Shown: one piece after another, positions 1 to 10,737 of the stretch
How the letters are laid out: every line of letters begins with the position of its first letter
Position numbering within the stretch: position 1 is the stretch's first letter
Assembly (NCBI GenBank): GCA_024663395.1
Contig: JANFAH010000013.1
Location: forward strand, 806,001 to 870,000
Length of the DNA: 64,000 bases
Reading direction: 5' to 3'
DNA from: Pisolithus tinctorius
Taxonomy: Eukaryota > Basidiomycota > Agaricomycetes > Boletales > Pisolithaceae
Position numbers and translations under genes: made by a program
Notes under the pieces: generated by a model
The model's input: only the letters and a program-made list of their open reading frames with translations
What the model was told of the DNA's origin: nothing
Databases searched by the model: none

Positions 1-160
1 AGTTGCGAGCGAAGTGACTGCAAAACGAGGCCGAAAGGCAAAAATCTGCTGAACTGAGCCTGAAAATTGCGAAAACGAAGCTGGAGACTGAAAAATAAAA
101 TCTGGGAAGGGTTGGATGGGTGCCAGGCTAAGACAGAAGCCCCTCGCGGTGGGCTCCAGT
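1..160 (-). other. Leader and PBS of a gag-only LTR element
   Basis: This is internal sequence of a minus-strand gag-only element whose body lies off the left edge. It aligns with 24240-24402 and 30390-30552. The plus strand at 141-158 reads CCCTCGCGGTGGGCTCCA, which looks like a tRNA 3' end finishing in CCA. It lies 2 nt from the LTR, so on the minus strand it is a tRNA-type primer-binding site. No coding sequence is seen here. Confidence 0.7.
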
Positions 161-517
161 TGTAGGAAAGAGATTTATGGGAGAGTAGAAGTAGCTGAGT
201 AAAGCAGGGATATCTGAGGGGAGTGAGTAAGCCAAAGGGGCTTCTATAGCCTGAGACTGGATCCTGGTAGTCGTCTGAAGGCTTCTGAGGCTGTCTTGGT
301 GCAGGGAACGACCTGCTCGAACTCGTCTCTCGTCTCTGGTAACTCGTCTATTGTTTTTTAAAAAAAACTAACTACATCCAGTACTAGGTAGTGCTGACTA
401 AGCGACCAAAATGCGAAATTCTAAGTACCACTAGCAGAGAAAAACACCTAGAATCAAAACCGAACAAAATGAACGAAATAAAACAATTCCCCTAGTAGGG
501 AAATTACATTCCCTACA
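161..517 (-). repeat. 5' LTR of gag-only element (copy 1, 357 bp)
   Basis: The ends are TGTAGGAA and TTCCCTACA, an inverted terminal repeat of the TG...CA type. Nearly the same sequence recurs at 20641-20989, 24403-24751 and 30553-30893. The right flank begins TCGG, as at the 24751 copy (TCGGA). The rest of this element is left of the window. It separates the 5' part of gypsy element A from its gag gene. Confidence 0.85.
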
Positions 518-1720
518 TCGGTCTCTGGTCTGGCCTCAACCTGGCCAACCACAAACTTGACAGTATTTCAGACTCTCCACTTGTGTGGGTCTAATACATC
601 ATGGCAACCAAGACTTGCTTCCAACCTCCCTGTGGCCACTCTGCCTCAGCCAGTGGGGCTTGCCATGAAACAGCACTAGCTGCATTGGGCACCACTAGGC
701 ACTCCCCAGATCCCATCAGTCCTTTCAGGGGCTTTTCAGCCTGCACATCTAATACTCCCATACCACATTGTCCCATGGCTCCCATTCCCAAGGGTGACCC
801 CAGTGATGATGGGCCAGGTGATGATGATGATAATAACCCATATGATGATGACCCTGGCAATGATCCCAGTGATGATGGTCCTGGTGATGAGAATCTGGAA
901 GATAATGATCTGGAGGACAAACCAGACTCCCCAGATCTGGACACCAAACCTGCCATTACAGTCCTGGATAACCTCGCATCAGCCATCACACTGTTGGCTC
1001 ATAATTCCTGCACTAGTCCTGAGACCCCAAGCAGGACCAAATTGCATGAGCCTGACACCTTTGATGGTACCAACCCCAAGAAGCTTCATGCTTTCTTCAT
1101 CCAGTGTGAGCTCAATTTCCAAGACTGTCCCTGGGCCTTCAGGACCGACCACGCCAAAGTCATCTTTGTGCAATACTACCTCAAAGGCATGGCCCTTGAG
1201 TGGTTCAAGCTGGACTTGCTCAGGCTTGACAACCCTGACGACTGGCCTCTCTGGATGAACTCCTGGAGGGAGTTTGTCCTAGAATTGCAAACCACCTTTG
1301 GCCCCCATGACCCGGTCACTGACACCAAGAGTCAGCTTGACCATCTACATATGAAGGAAAGTCAGTGCATTAATAGATATGTAGTCGACTTCAATCGGCT
1401 TGCTTTGCAAGTCCGAGGCTACAGAGATGGTGCATTGCACCATCACTTCTACTCTGGCCTCCCAGACCAAATCAAAGATGAGGTCTGTCGGGTTGGCAAA
1501 CCCTGGACACTTCACAAGCTCTGCCACCTCACCCAAGAGATAGATGTGTGCTATTGGGAGTGCAAGGAAGAAGTCCAGCAGGCAAGTAAGCACCAAGGCT
1601 TGTCTAATGCTAGCAACAACAAGTCTGGCAGTTCTGGCAACAACAACAACCAGTCCAAGACTGGTCAAGAGAAGACCAAGACTGGCAACAATAACAACTC
1701 TGGGTCTTCCCCTAAGCTGG

Positions 1721-3586
1721 TGTGAGTCAAAGTGTGGAAAGGTGGTGAAAACCAACCAAAACCAACACCAAAGATAAATATAGAGCAAGTGGTGGTGTAC
1801 CTCTGTGGAACCTGGAATGCAGAAAAACCTGAATGTGTGGGGGGGGCTTCAAGTAGAGGGCTCCTGGCACAAGTTGTCAACAAGTTATGCAGGAGTGGAC
1901 AAGTGAGTGATGACTGGATGGGGGATGCTGAACAGAGTGAAGGTGTTCAGCCGAAAGGACCTTTGAAATGATGGACTTCAATAGAATGTGCTCCTGGTGC
2001 AAGTCATTGATGAGTTACACAGGAGTGGAGGGATGACTAAGCAAGACTGCTGACTAAGAATGGAGGAAGCTTCAGATAAATGATGGAGGTAGATAGACCC
2101 CTTTGTGGAGCCTCAACTACCAATGATATGAATGATGACAGATAGACTCTTCCAAATGAGCCTCAACTGTCGACAATGAGTTATGCTGAGCTGAACTGAC
2201 TGACTGCTGAGTGAATGGCTTCTGGTTCACTTGTGTGTGTGGGTAGCTAAGTACATGGGGGTTTATATACTGTGGGGGGAGCACAGCTTGTGACAAACAA
2301 GGCACAAACACTTGGTAAGTAATGAGTAAGGACTGAGTAATCATGATGAGTAAGTGAGAAATGAGAAGTAAGCAAGCAAAGAAGATTGGTAAGTATTGGC
2401 AATGAACGAGTCAAGGACAGTCAAAATATCACAGAATGAGTCAAATGGAGTCAGAAACTGGGCAAGCACACTGATATCACATTAGGGGGTGGTGATGCAA
2501 GTTAGATCTCAGCAGAGACATCTCTAGATCCAAAGATGGCATGACAGATGGATGGTGTTTCCAGATAGGGAAGTATTAATTCCAGAATTGAAGGGCATGA
2601 GTCAGGCGTCAAAGGGGGCTAGGGCATTGGGGGTCTGTGGGGCAATGGGAGCATAGGTGATTGCGTCTCCCACCCTTTCATCCTCTCAGTGAAGTTAACA
2701 AAAGCTTCATGAACAGGGCTCTGATGGAGGAGGAGAAGGGGGGATGTCTTCTGCTGGATCTTGCAGTAAGAAGGCAAGATGCATGTCATACTCATCATGA
2801 ATGTGATCAGGGAGGCTGGAGAACAGTAGATTATGCTGCAGCTGTTGCAATGTGGGAAGAATGATGGATGAGACTGGAATAAAGACAGTGCAGGGAGCAG
2901 GGAGGAATGATCCATATGCTTCATCAACTGGGGAGACTGAAATGACCACATAAGACCTTTCTAACTGAGTGACAGACCTGAGGCAACCAAAGAACGTCCT
3001 TCTGGAAGTCATACTGACAAGGAGAACACACTGACCAAGCTGCATGGGATGAGATGGGGCTGACAATGATGGGATGAACCAGGGGGCTTCAGGACGGAAG
3101 CTGGTGGGAATGCCTGGCAGATATATGTAGCCACTGTCTCTGGCAAATGAGACAAGCGAGATGATCAACAAAGAGGTGGCCATGGTTGATGGACTTAGTG
3201 AAATGAGTGTCTGATGGATGGAGTGCTGTAGAAATGTGTAGGGTGTGAGGATCCTCTCCAAATTTGGAAGGAAGAATCGTGGGGCTGAGCACTTTAAGCG
3301 AGTGTGAGAACGGAGTCGACATCTTTGGAAATGGTGGAGATACGATGAAAACCAGAATGCTGTACACGGGCGCTAAAAACCTTTAATGTGCGCTTAACTT
3401 GCTTCCTCTTTTCTCTTTAGCACTGACGACTCGTTCTTGTGTGAAGGATGACTGTTAATGTCTGGCAGTCTTTCTACACATGAGGCCTTTAGTCTTCATC
3501 TGCATGGATGGGCATTGTGTGCAACTTGTCGACAAGTTAGGCAGAGTCAGCTGTAACCATGTCCACAACACCTTTGGTGTGTGACA
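1721..3586 (-). mobile_element. 1.86-kb LTR-like element, copy 1
   Basis: On the plus strand it starts TGTGAGTCAAAG and ends TTTGGTGTGTGACA, and it is flanked by CTGG at 1717-1720 and 3587-3590, a 4-bp target duplication. Three more copies lie at 8243, 24958 and 27411. The TG...CA ends, short target duplication and a TATA-like box (TATATAAAC on the minus strand at about 2260-2270) support a long LTR rather than a DNA transposon. The promoter would read toward 1721. It encodes one conserved small ORF, listed separately. No pol, PBS or PPT is present, so it behaves as a solo LTR or a very short non-autonomous element. Confidence 0.75.
2707..3183 (-). CDS. Conserved ~158-aa protein of the LTR-like element (copy 1)
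   Basis: The ORF starts at an ATG in the context AACCATGGCC and encodes MATSLLIISLVSFARDSGY... through to a proline/serine-rich C-terminus. The same protein is encoded in copy 2 (8646-9125, 159 aa) and in broken form in copies 3 and 4. The N-terminal 20 residues are hydrophobic and the middle is rich in V, S and F (LERSYVVISVSPVDEAYGSF). I recognise no family and propose no function. It lies upstream of the TATA-like box, in the U3-like part of the element. Substitutions between copies are mostly transitions, and the frame is kept in two of four copies. Confidence 0.5.
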   Translation of the reverse strand: MATSLLIISLVSFARDSGYIYLPGIPTSFRPEAPWFIPSLSAPSHPMQLGQCVLLVSMTSRRTFFGCLRSVTQLERSYVVISVSPVDEAYGSFLPAPCTVFIPVSSIILPTLQQLQHNLLFSSLPDHIHDEYDMHLAFLLQDPAEDIPPSPPPSEPCS

Positions 3587-3847
3587 CTGGCTTCATCGAA
3601 GCTGGGCAATAATAATAACAGCAACTTGTCCAAGCCCAAGCCTAGCAAACTTGGGAAGGATGGGAAGCTCACCCCAGAAGAACACAAGCATTGCATAGAT
3701 GGAAACCTCTGCATGTTCTGTGGAGGGTCCAGTCATTTCACTGACAAATGCCCCAAGAAGACTGGAAAGGCCAAGGCTCATGCCATGGCCACCACTGAAG
3801 CTGCATTGGCCTCAGGCTCAGGTTCTACCCCTGAGACAAAAAAATAG

Positions 3848-6480
3848 GTAGCAGCTCCTGGGACTCCACACAATCTGGGAGCTGTGTTGACTCCAGTTGT
3901 GTGAACTTGGAGGCTAGACTCAACATGTCTGCTCTTTCCAGTCTGAATTCTTTAACCCCCTATGTCACATTAGAAAACCATGATTTACCTTGGCTTCGTA
4001 CCTTAGTGGACTCCAGTTCCACACATTGTTTTATAGATAACTAATTTGCTAATCAACATTCATTTACCCCATACTTGGTCTCCCCAATCTGACTCCAGCT
4101 TTTCAATGGAACATCCACCTTCACCATAACCCAAGCAGTAGATGTCAATGTCTGCTTCATGTCTGGCGATGCCACCCCAGTAACCCTGTATCTAGCCCTG
4201 TTGGATTCTGAGTGTAAGATAGTCCTCAGACACAACTGGCTCACCTACTACAATCTGTTGATTGATTGGGTATTGGGCAGTCTAACTTTCTGGACTCCTG
4301 CACAAGGAATGCCAACCCTGTCAACACCCCCTGTAAGTCCAGTCTCCACTGGCCTTCCTGACCCCAGTCCTAGTGACCAACCTGGCCTTGTGCCATCTGT
4401 ACCAGTCTCCAACTCCCTGGCTCACATCCCCCTGAAGGCCCCTCTTGTTTCCCTAATCAATGCAGCCGCCTTTGTGTGTGCCTGCAAACTAGAAGGGTCC
4501 ATCCAATTCCAGTTTCAGCTCTGCCCCTTGGACTCAGCTCAAGCCCAATCAGCCTCAGCTTCCTCCCCTCCAGCCTTACCAATGTCCTGGAAGAGTATCA
4601 TGACTTTGCTGATGTCTTCAGTAAAGCCAAGGCCTCAGCTCTCCCTCCTCACCAGGAGTATGACCTGAAAATAGAGCTCGAAGAAGGAACAACCCTGCCT
4701 CTTGGCACCATCTACTCGCTGTCTCCAGTCAAGCTCCAAGCTCTCCAGACTTTCATTGATGAAAACCTTACTACTGGATTCACTCAGCCTACATCCTCCC
4801 CTTATGCTGCACCAGTCCTCTTTGTCAAAAAAAAGGACAGCTCCCTCCGGCTTTGTGTAGACTTCCACTGTAGGGAACGGGTTTGAGTTCCCTAGGAGAA
4901 GTTGTCTTGGTCAGGAGAAAATAGGGGTTGGGGGGGACTTGTGTTTTGCTTCTTGCTTTTGCTTTTGTGTTTGTACCACTGGACTTGGTGGCAAGCAGCC
5001 ACATTGCTGACTAAGCACATGTGCTGTGCTTGCATGAGTTCAGTTTACCATACAACCAATCAACATCACAGGCCCTCAGTAGTAGGGTGATTTTGTCTCG
5101 CATTTTGGTGAGTTTGCGAAGTTAGATTTATTACTTTGGGGAGTACCCAAAGTGCTGGGAGGACTGGCAAGAGTTATTAGACAGACAGAGCTAAGTCTGC
5201 TTTTCTAGTTCGCATTTTTACACTTTTCACTACACTTTTCTTTCTCCACACAGGATCTCCCTTTTGGGTCAAGAGTTTACTCACCCACTAACAATTACTA
5301 ATTCTAGGTATATCTTTTTACCAATTCCTACACTGCAGCCTGAACAAAATCACTAAGAAGGACTGCTACCCACTCCCACTCATCTCCAACCTCTTAGATT
5401 CACCAAGCCAAGCCAAGATCTATACTAAGATTGATCTTCAGCATGCTTACCATCTCATCCAGATTGCCCTGGGTGATGTATGGAAGACCACCTTTTGGAC
5501 TCAGTATGGATCCTATGAGTGGCTGGTAATGCCCTTCAGCCTCACCAACACCCTGGCTGCCTTCCAGCACTTTGTGAATACCATCTTCACAGACATGTTG
5601 GATGTCTGTGTGGTTGTCTACCTGGACGATATCGTAATCTACTCCAGAGATAAGGAGTCCCATAAGCAGCATGTCCAAGAGGTCCTCTGCTGGCTTTGGC
5701 TTCACAGCCTGTATGTGAAGCCAGAGAAATGTGAGTTTCACTTGGACTCAGTCAAATACCTTGGATTCCACCTTTCCCCTGCCGGCCTCACAATGTTGAG
5801 GGAAAAGGTCCAGACCATCTGCAACTGGCCTGAGCCTTGCAAGGTCAAGGACATTCAATCTTTCCTTGGCTTCACCAATTTTTACCACCAGTTTATCTTT
5901 AATTATTTGGACATTGTTGTACCACTGACTCAGCTTACCTGCCAGGGGGCTCCTTGGAACTTCTCTGAGGAGTGCTGCTGGTTGTTCAATAACCTCAAGG
6001 CCACTTTTACTACTGTGCTGGTCTTAGCTCATTTCATCCCCAGGGTTCCTATCACTGTTGAGACCAATGCTTCAGACTATGCCATCACCAGCATTCTATC
6101 TATCACCTGCAGTGACAGCCAGATTCATCTGGTTGCCTTCTACTCCTGGACTCTGACAGCCCCAGAGTTGAACTATGATACCCATGATAAGGAATTGCTT
6201 GCAATCTTTGAAGCATTCTGGACCTGGTGCCACTATCTTGAGGGCTTGGCCTCACTGGTCAATGTTGTTACTGACCACAAGAACCTAGAGTACTTCTCTA
6301 CCTCTAAAGTACTCACCCACTGCCAAGCTCGCTGGTCAGAATTACTGTCTCAGTTCAATATGATCATCAGATTCAGGCCTGGTAAGCTCGGGGCTAAGCC
6401 CAATGCCCTAACTAGACAATGGGATGTCTACCCCAAGGAGGGGGATAGTGGCTATTCCTGAGTAAACCCACAGAACCTGA
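3848..6480 (+). pseudogene. gypsy A protease-RT-RNase H, interrupted by a solo LTR
   Basis: The protease motif is LVDSSSTHCFID (about 4005-4040), followed by an in-frame TAA. The RT begins about 4560 (LEEYHDFADVFSK) and includes PYAAPVLFVKKKDSSLRLCVDF up to 4868. A 464-bp LTR interrupts it, and it resumes at 5333 with LNKITKKDCYPLPLI. The active site YLDDIVIYS is at 5619-5645. RNase H carries TNASDYAITSIL and DKELLAIFEAF (about 6060-6250), and the tail FRPGKLGAKPNALTR ends the module, with a TGA at 6461. It would copy the element RNA into DNA. Start and end are module boundaries; no intact ORF covers it. Confidence 0.85.
4869..5332 (+). repeat. Solo LTR (TGTAGGGAACG family) in the gypsy A RT
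   Basis: Its ends are TGTAGGGAACG and AATTCCTACA, and CACTG occurs at both edges (4866-4870 and 5331-5335). Because those bases overlap the TG and CA ends, the exact element/target boundary is ambiguous. Removing one CACTG copy and everything between joins VDFHC to SLNKIT in frame. A truncated relative is at 29221-29532. It has no coding capacity. Confidence 0.75.
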
Positions 6481-6618
6481 GACCAGTCTTCACCCAGGAG
6501 CAGCTAGCGGTCTCCCTTTGCACAACCTACCTTGAGTACCTGGTCTTACAAGCAGTTGCACTGATGGATATAGAGAAACTTCATAATGATATCCTGACCA
6601 CACTGCTGGATGACCCAG

Positions 6619-7489
6619 TGTGGGGAGAAGGATCTCCCTACACTAGGAGTGTATGTATAGTGTCAGTTGGAGGTCTACTAAGTGGCTATAGGGTTTGTGA
6701 CAAAAGTGGCACAACTGTGACCCCTCTCAAGCAACTTTGGCATCCTCTGCACTCTAGGTCACCCAGTCCTACATCCTCCCCCATTGACTCGCTTCCCCCA
6801 TAGTCACATCACCTTCCGACACTCTCCCTAGTCATCATGACAAAGTCTGACACTTGTGACAGGTGTCCAGTTGCCTATACTCGCTCACTGGCACTCTTCA
6901 GGTCCGCACTATGGGTTATGTAAGCGCTTTGCTGTCACTCTCATTCTCTTCTTGTTCGCTTCTATTCGGATCACTTTTGCTTCATTTACATTTAGTCTCT
7001 CTTTTGATTACCAACGCTATTCTGGCCTCATGGCCATCATTACATTGATCTCACCTAATTCCCATCATTTGTTGTCAATCTTTTCACCTTTGACATCGCT
7101 TACTTCGTAGTTACATACTTGGCATGTAGCTACACATATACCTGTCTTTGTCAACAGGAAAATAACAACTTTGAAGCCCCTGAGTTAGAGACAGAGAGAG
7201 GAAGCAGAGTAACAACATCGACATGATCCCTACTGTTTCCCTTGCATAGCACTGAGTTGCAGGCATAGTTGCGACAGCTTTCCAGGCTAGCTCGAGGCCT
7301 GTGCACTCCCTAAACCATTGCACTTTTCATTTACAGGTCGAGCAACTTGAGCAACTCAGTCACATTCATTACCTCCACCCTCCTACTGCTAGAGTGACTC
7401 CTCTTGGGTTGAACTCACCCCTTCAGATCACCTGTCCCTAGGCTGGAGCCCACATCCCCATACTAGGTAGCAGAAACCTGCTCCCCACA
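6619..7489 (+). repeat. Solo LTR, 871 bp, in the gypsy A integrase linker
   Basis: Its ends are TGTGGGGAGAAGG and CCTGCTCCCCACA, a clear inverted terminal repeat. CCAG flanks it on both sides (6615-6618 and 7490-7493). With one CCAG retained, gypsy A reads DDPVSQICLSNMSDPQW without a break. No ORF of interest lies inside. The strand is unknown and is given as plus only for layout. Confidence 0.75.
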
Positions 7490-8242
7490 CCAGTCTCACA
7501 AATCTGCCTGTCCAACATGTCTGATCCCCAGTGGTCAGTGGATGACACTGGCTTCCTTCGGCTTGATGGAAGGATCTACATGCTGGACTCAAATGATCTT
7601 CACCTTAGGGTCTTGCGGCTTAAGCATGACCACCCCCTGTCTGGCCATTTTGGCCAAAATTGCACACTAGAACTCATATGGCATGAATATACCTGGCCTG
7701 GCCTCAGGACCTTTGTCAAGGACTATGTCTGGTCTTGCATGGCCTGTGCTCAGGCTAAGGTTCCCCACCATCAGCCTTACGGCCTCCTCAAGCAACTCCT
7801 GGTGCTGGAGAAGCCATGGAATTCTGTCTCTATGGATTTCATTGAGCAACTTCTGGCCTCATCTGGCTTCATGGCCATCCTTGTAGTAGTTGACTGGCTT
7901 TCCAAGCAGGCCATATTCATCCCAACCCATGACACTATCATGGCCCCAGAACTCACCAAACTATTCCTACTCCATGTCTTTTCTAAGCATGGAGTGCCAG
8001 CCCATGTAACCTCAGACTGAGGCTTGGAGTTTGTCTCCCACTTCTTCTGGTCACTCAGCAAGGCCTTAGATATGCACTTACATTTCACCTTGGGCTACCA
8101 CCCTGAAGGTGATGGCCAGACTGAGCAGACTAACCAGACCCTCGAACAATACCTCTGAGTTTACTGTAACTACCAACAGGAAAACTGGGCCAACCTACTA
8201 CCTTTGGCTGAGTTTGTGTTATGCCGACGACTCATATCGCGT

Positions 8243-10074
8243 TGTCACACACCAAAGGTGTTGTGGACATGGTTACAGCTGACTCTGCCTAACTCGTTGA
8301 CGAGTTGCGCACAATGCCCAAGCATGCAGATGAAGACTAAAGGCCTCATGTGAAGAAAGACTGTTGGACGTGAACAGTCATCCTTCGCACAAGAACGAGT
8401 CGTCAGTGCTAAAGAGAAAAGAGGAAGCGAGTTAAGCACGCATTAAAGGTTTTTAGCACCCGTGTACGGCATTCCGGTTTCCGTCATATCTCCGCCGTTT
8501 CCAAAGATATCGACTCCGTTCCCATGCTCGCTTAAAGTGCTCAGCCCCACGATTCTTCCTTCCAAATTTGGAGAGGATCCTCACACCCTGCGTGTTTCTA
8601 CAGCACTCCATCCATCAGACGCTCATTTCGCTAAGTCCATCAATCATGGCCACCTCTTCGTCGATCATCTCGCTTGTCTCATTTGCCAGAGACAGTGGCT
8701 ATGTATATCTGCCAGGCGTTCCCACCAGCTTCCGTCCTGAAGTCCCCTGGTTCATCCCGTCATTGTCAGCCCCATCCTATCCCATGCAGCTTGGTCAGTG
8801 TGTTCTCCTTGTCAGTATGACTTCCAGAAGGATATTCTTTGGTTGCCTCAGGTCTGTCACTCGGTTGGAAAGGTCTTATGTGGTCGTTTCAGTCTCCCCA
8901 GTTGATGAAGCATATGGATCGTTCCTCCCTGCTCCTTGCACCGTCTTTATTCCAGTCTCGTCCATCATTCTTCCTGCATTGCGACAGCTGCAGTATAATC
9001 TACTGTCCTCCAGCCTCCCTGATCGCATTCATGACGAGTATGACATGCATCTTGCCTTCTTACTGCAAGATCCAGCAGAAGACGTCCCCCCTTCTCCTCC
9101 TCCTCCATCAGAGCCCCGTTCATGAAGTTTTTGTTAACTTCGCTGAGAGGATGGAAGGGTGGGAGACACGATCGCGTATGCTCTCATTGCCCCCTTTGAC
9201 ACCTGACTCATGCCCTTCAATTCTGGAATTAATACTTCCCTGTCTGGAAACACTGTCCATCTGTCATGCCATCTTTGGATCTAGAGATGTCTCCGCCGAG
9301 ATCTGACTTGCATCGCCACCCCCTAATGTGATATCAGTGCGCTTACTCAGTTTCTGACTCTATTTGACTCATTCTGTGATATTTTGACTATCCTTGACTC
9401 GTTCATTGCCAATACTTACCAATCCTCTTTGCTTGCTTACCTTTTATTTCTCACTTACTCATCATGATTACTCAGTCCTTACTCATTACTTACCAAGTGT
9501 TTGTGCCTTGTTTGTCACAAGCTGTGCTCCCCCCACAGTATATAAACCCCCATGTACTTAGCTACCCAGAATCAATCAGAATAAATTCAGAAGCAGTCCA
9601 GCAGTCAGTTCAGTGCCTATCTCGTCGTCGACAGTTGAGGCTCCACGAAGGGGTCTATCTGTCATCATTCATATCCTTGGTAGTTGAGGCTCATTTGGAA
9701 GAGTCTATCTACCACCATTATCTGAAGCTCCATCCCCACTTAGTCAGCAAGTCTTGCTTAGTCATCCTCCCACTCCTGCATAACTTGTCATCGACTTGTG
9801 CAAGGAGCACGTTTACTTGAAGTCCATTACTTGAAGTACCTTTCGGCTGAACACCTTCGCTCTGTTCAGCATCCCCTTCTCAATCAGCATTCATTCATCT
9901 ACTCCTGCGTAACTCGTCAACGACTTGCACTAGGAGCACCTGCCATTGAAACTCCCCCCCCATTTAGGTTTTCTGCACTCCAGGTTCCGCGGAGGCACAC
10001 CACCACTCGCTCTACATTTGTCTTTTGTGTTGGTTTTGGTTGGTTTTCACCACCTTTCCACACTTTGACTCACA
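8243..10074 (+). mobile_element. 1.83-kb LTR-like element, copy 2
   Basis: It starts TGTCACACACCAAAGG and ends CTTTGACTCACA. The flanks are GCGT (8239-8242) and GTGT (10075-10078), a 4-bp target duplication in which one CpG has become TpG. The TATA-like box TATATAAAC is at 9539-9547, about 535 bp before the right end, as expected for a U3-R-U5 layout. This is the least mutated of the four copies, in line with its insertion into the young chromovirus B. It carries the intact small ORF at 8646-9125. Confidence 0.78.
8646..9125 (+). CDS. Conserved 159-aa protein of the LTR-like element (copy 2)
   Basis: This is the best-preserved copy of the element-specific ORF. The ATG has the favourable context AATCATGGCC. 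The product begins MATSSSIISLVSFARDSGYV, has a central LERSYVVVSVSPVDEAYGSF block and ends in DVPPSPPPPSEPRS. Compared with the 2707-3183 copy the changes are scattered single residues with no frameshift. There is no clear signal peptide cleavage site, zinc motif or enzyme motif, and I do not recognise the family. Alternatives are a captured host gene fragment, or an LTR sequence that is conserved for another reason. Confidence 0.5.
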   Translation: MATSSSIISLVSFARDSGYVYLPGVPTSFRPEVPWFIPSLSAPSYPMQLGQCVLLVSMTSRRIFFGCLRSVTRLERSYVVVSVSPVDEAYGSFLPAPCTVFIPVSSIILPALRQLQYNLLSSSLPDRIHDEYDMHLAFLLQDPAEDVPPSPPPPSEPRS

Positions 10075-10726
10075 GTGTCACGAATCAAGTGTGGTAAAGC
10101 ACAGGCACGTGACTGTGCGAGAAGTGACACGTAATTTAACTTCACTAGCGGTGGGACACTAGTCTTGGCCAACTGAAGTCGTACTGGCAAGTCCTTGTTG
10201 GTACAGTGCGCAGAGCTAAGGGCGGTTGCAAAGTAGACTTCGAATGGAGGACTGGTACAATACATGTGGGTTTATATACATATGTAGAGTACCCCAAGCC
10301 AAACATTTGAATACACGTACAGTCATTCACCCATGTCCGAGAGCAGAGGGTGTAGGGGCAACCCTGCTGCAGTCAGAGCCACATGGGGGTGAACGAGTAC
10401 AGAGGAAGAGGGACTAACCGCGTATACGAGTCATGAGTGGAGCGTTCACCCAGGGTGAACGTGTCATGTGACTGTGTGGATCGGGGCCACCAGCGGATCA
10501 TGGAAGGAAGGGGAACAGACACAATGTCCGGCTATAGTACAACACAGGGTAGACAGGGGTCGACCATAAGAGGAAATAGATGACATAAGGAAAATGTACA
10601 GAACATAAGTCCAGCTGCGTAGACAGTGGCTTATGAAGAGACGGAACACCTATAGAGGCAGGACAAGGTGTGAACAATCATGTAAGCATCTAGGAAAGGG
10701 AATAAATGTGAGCACAGCATAACATC

Positions 10727-10737
10727 ACCCCCCCCTC
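10727..10737 (-). promoter_or_regulatory. Polypurine tract of chromovirus B
   Basis: On the minus strand GAGGGGGGGGTGA lies directly before the 3' LTR start TGTTATGC. This is the plus-strand DNA primer site of the element. It overlaps the stop codon of ORF3 (10736-10738). Confidence 0.8.

Larger units (their letters stand above)
601..3847 (+). pseudogene. gypsy A Gag, split by a 1.86-kb insertion
   Basis: Gag, the structural capsid/nucleocapsid protein, packages element RNA. The first part (601-1720) begins with an ATG and carries an acidic D/G-rich stretch (about residues 62-110). It then has a retrotransposon Gag core with FDGTNPKKLHAFFIQCE, KGMALEWFK and DHLHMKESQCINRYVVDFNRL, and an N-rich linker. 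The protein resumes at 3587-3847 with a CCHC zinc knuckle, CMFCGGSSHFTDKC, and stops at 3847. The insertion sits between CTGG target duplications; with one copy retained the frame is continuous (…SPKL then ASSKLG…). Upstream, 518-600 holds only a short leader. Confidence 0.85.
8217..10724 (-). repeat. 3' LTR of chromovirus B, carrying an insertion
   Basis: The LTR begins TGTTATGC at 8217 and ends GCATAACA at 10724 on the plus strand. A 1.83-kb element is inserted after base 8242, with the LTR continuing at 10079. The two LTR parts add to 26 + 646 = 672 bp, exactly the length of the intact partner at 17406-18077. A TATA-like box (minus TATATAAA) is at about 10271-10278. Confidence 0.9.

Noticed and set aside
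591..989. Minus-strand ORF of 132 codons rich in S, L and G
   Set aside because: It is opposite the acidic GAT-repeat part of gypsy A Gag; the composition is the mirror of that repeat.
4869..5332. Considered as an intron of gypsy A RT
   Set aside because: It has TG...CA LTR ends, a target duplication and a relative at 29221; its borders are not splice sites.
8839..9306. 155-codon plus-strand ORF overlapping the conserved element ORF
   Set aside because: It is the other frame of the 8646-9125 ORF; it starts inside it and lacks a better start or independent conservation beyond the shared nucleotides.
10079..10724. Considered as an independent element next to the 1.83-kb copy
   Set aside because: It continues the LTR begun at 8217 and completes 672 bp, identical in length to the partner LTR.
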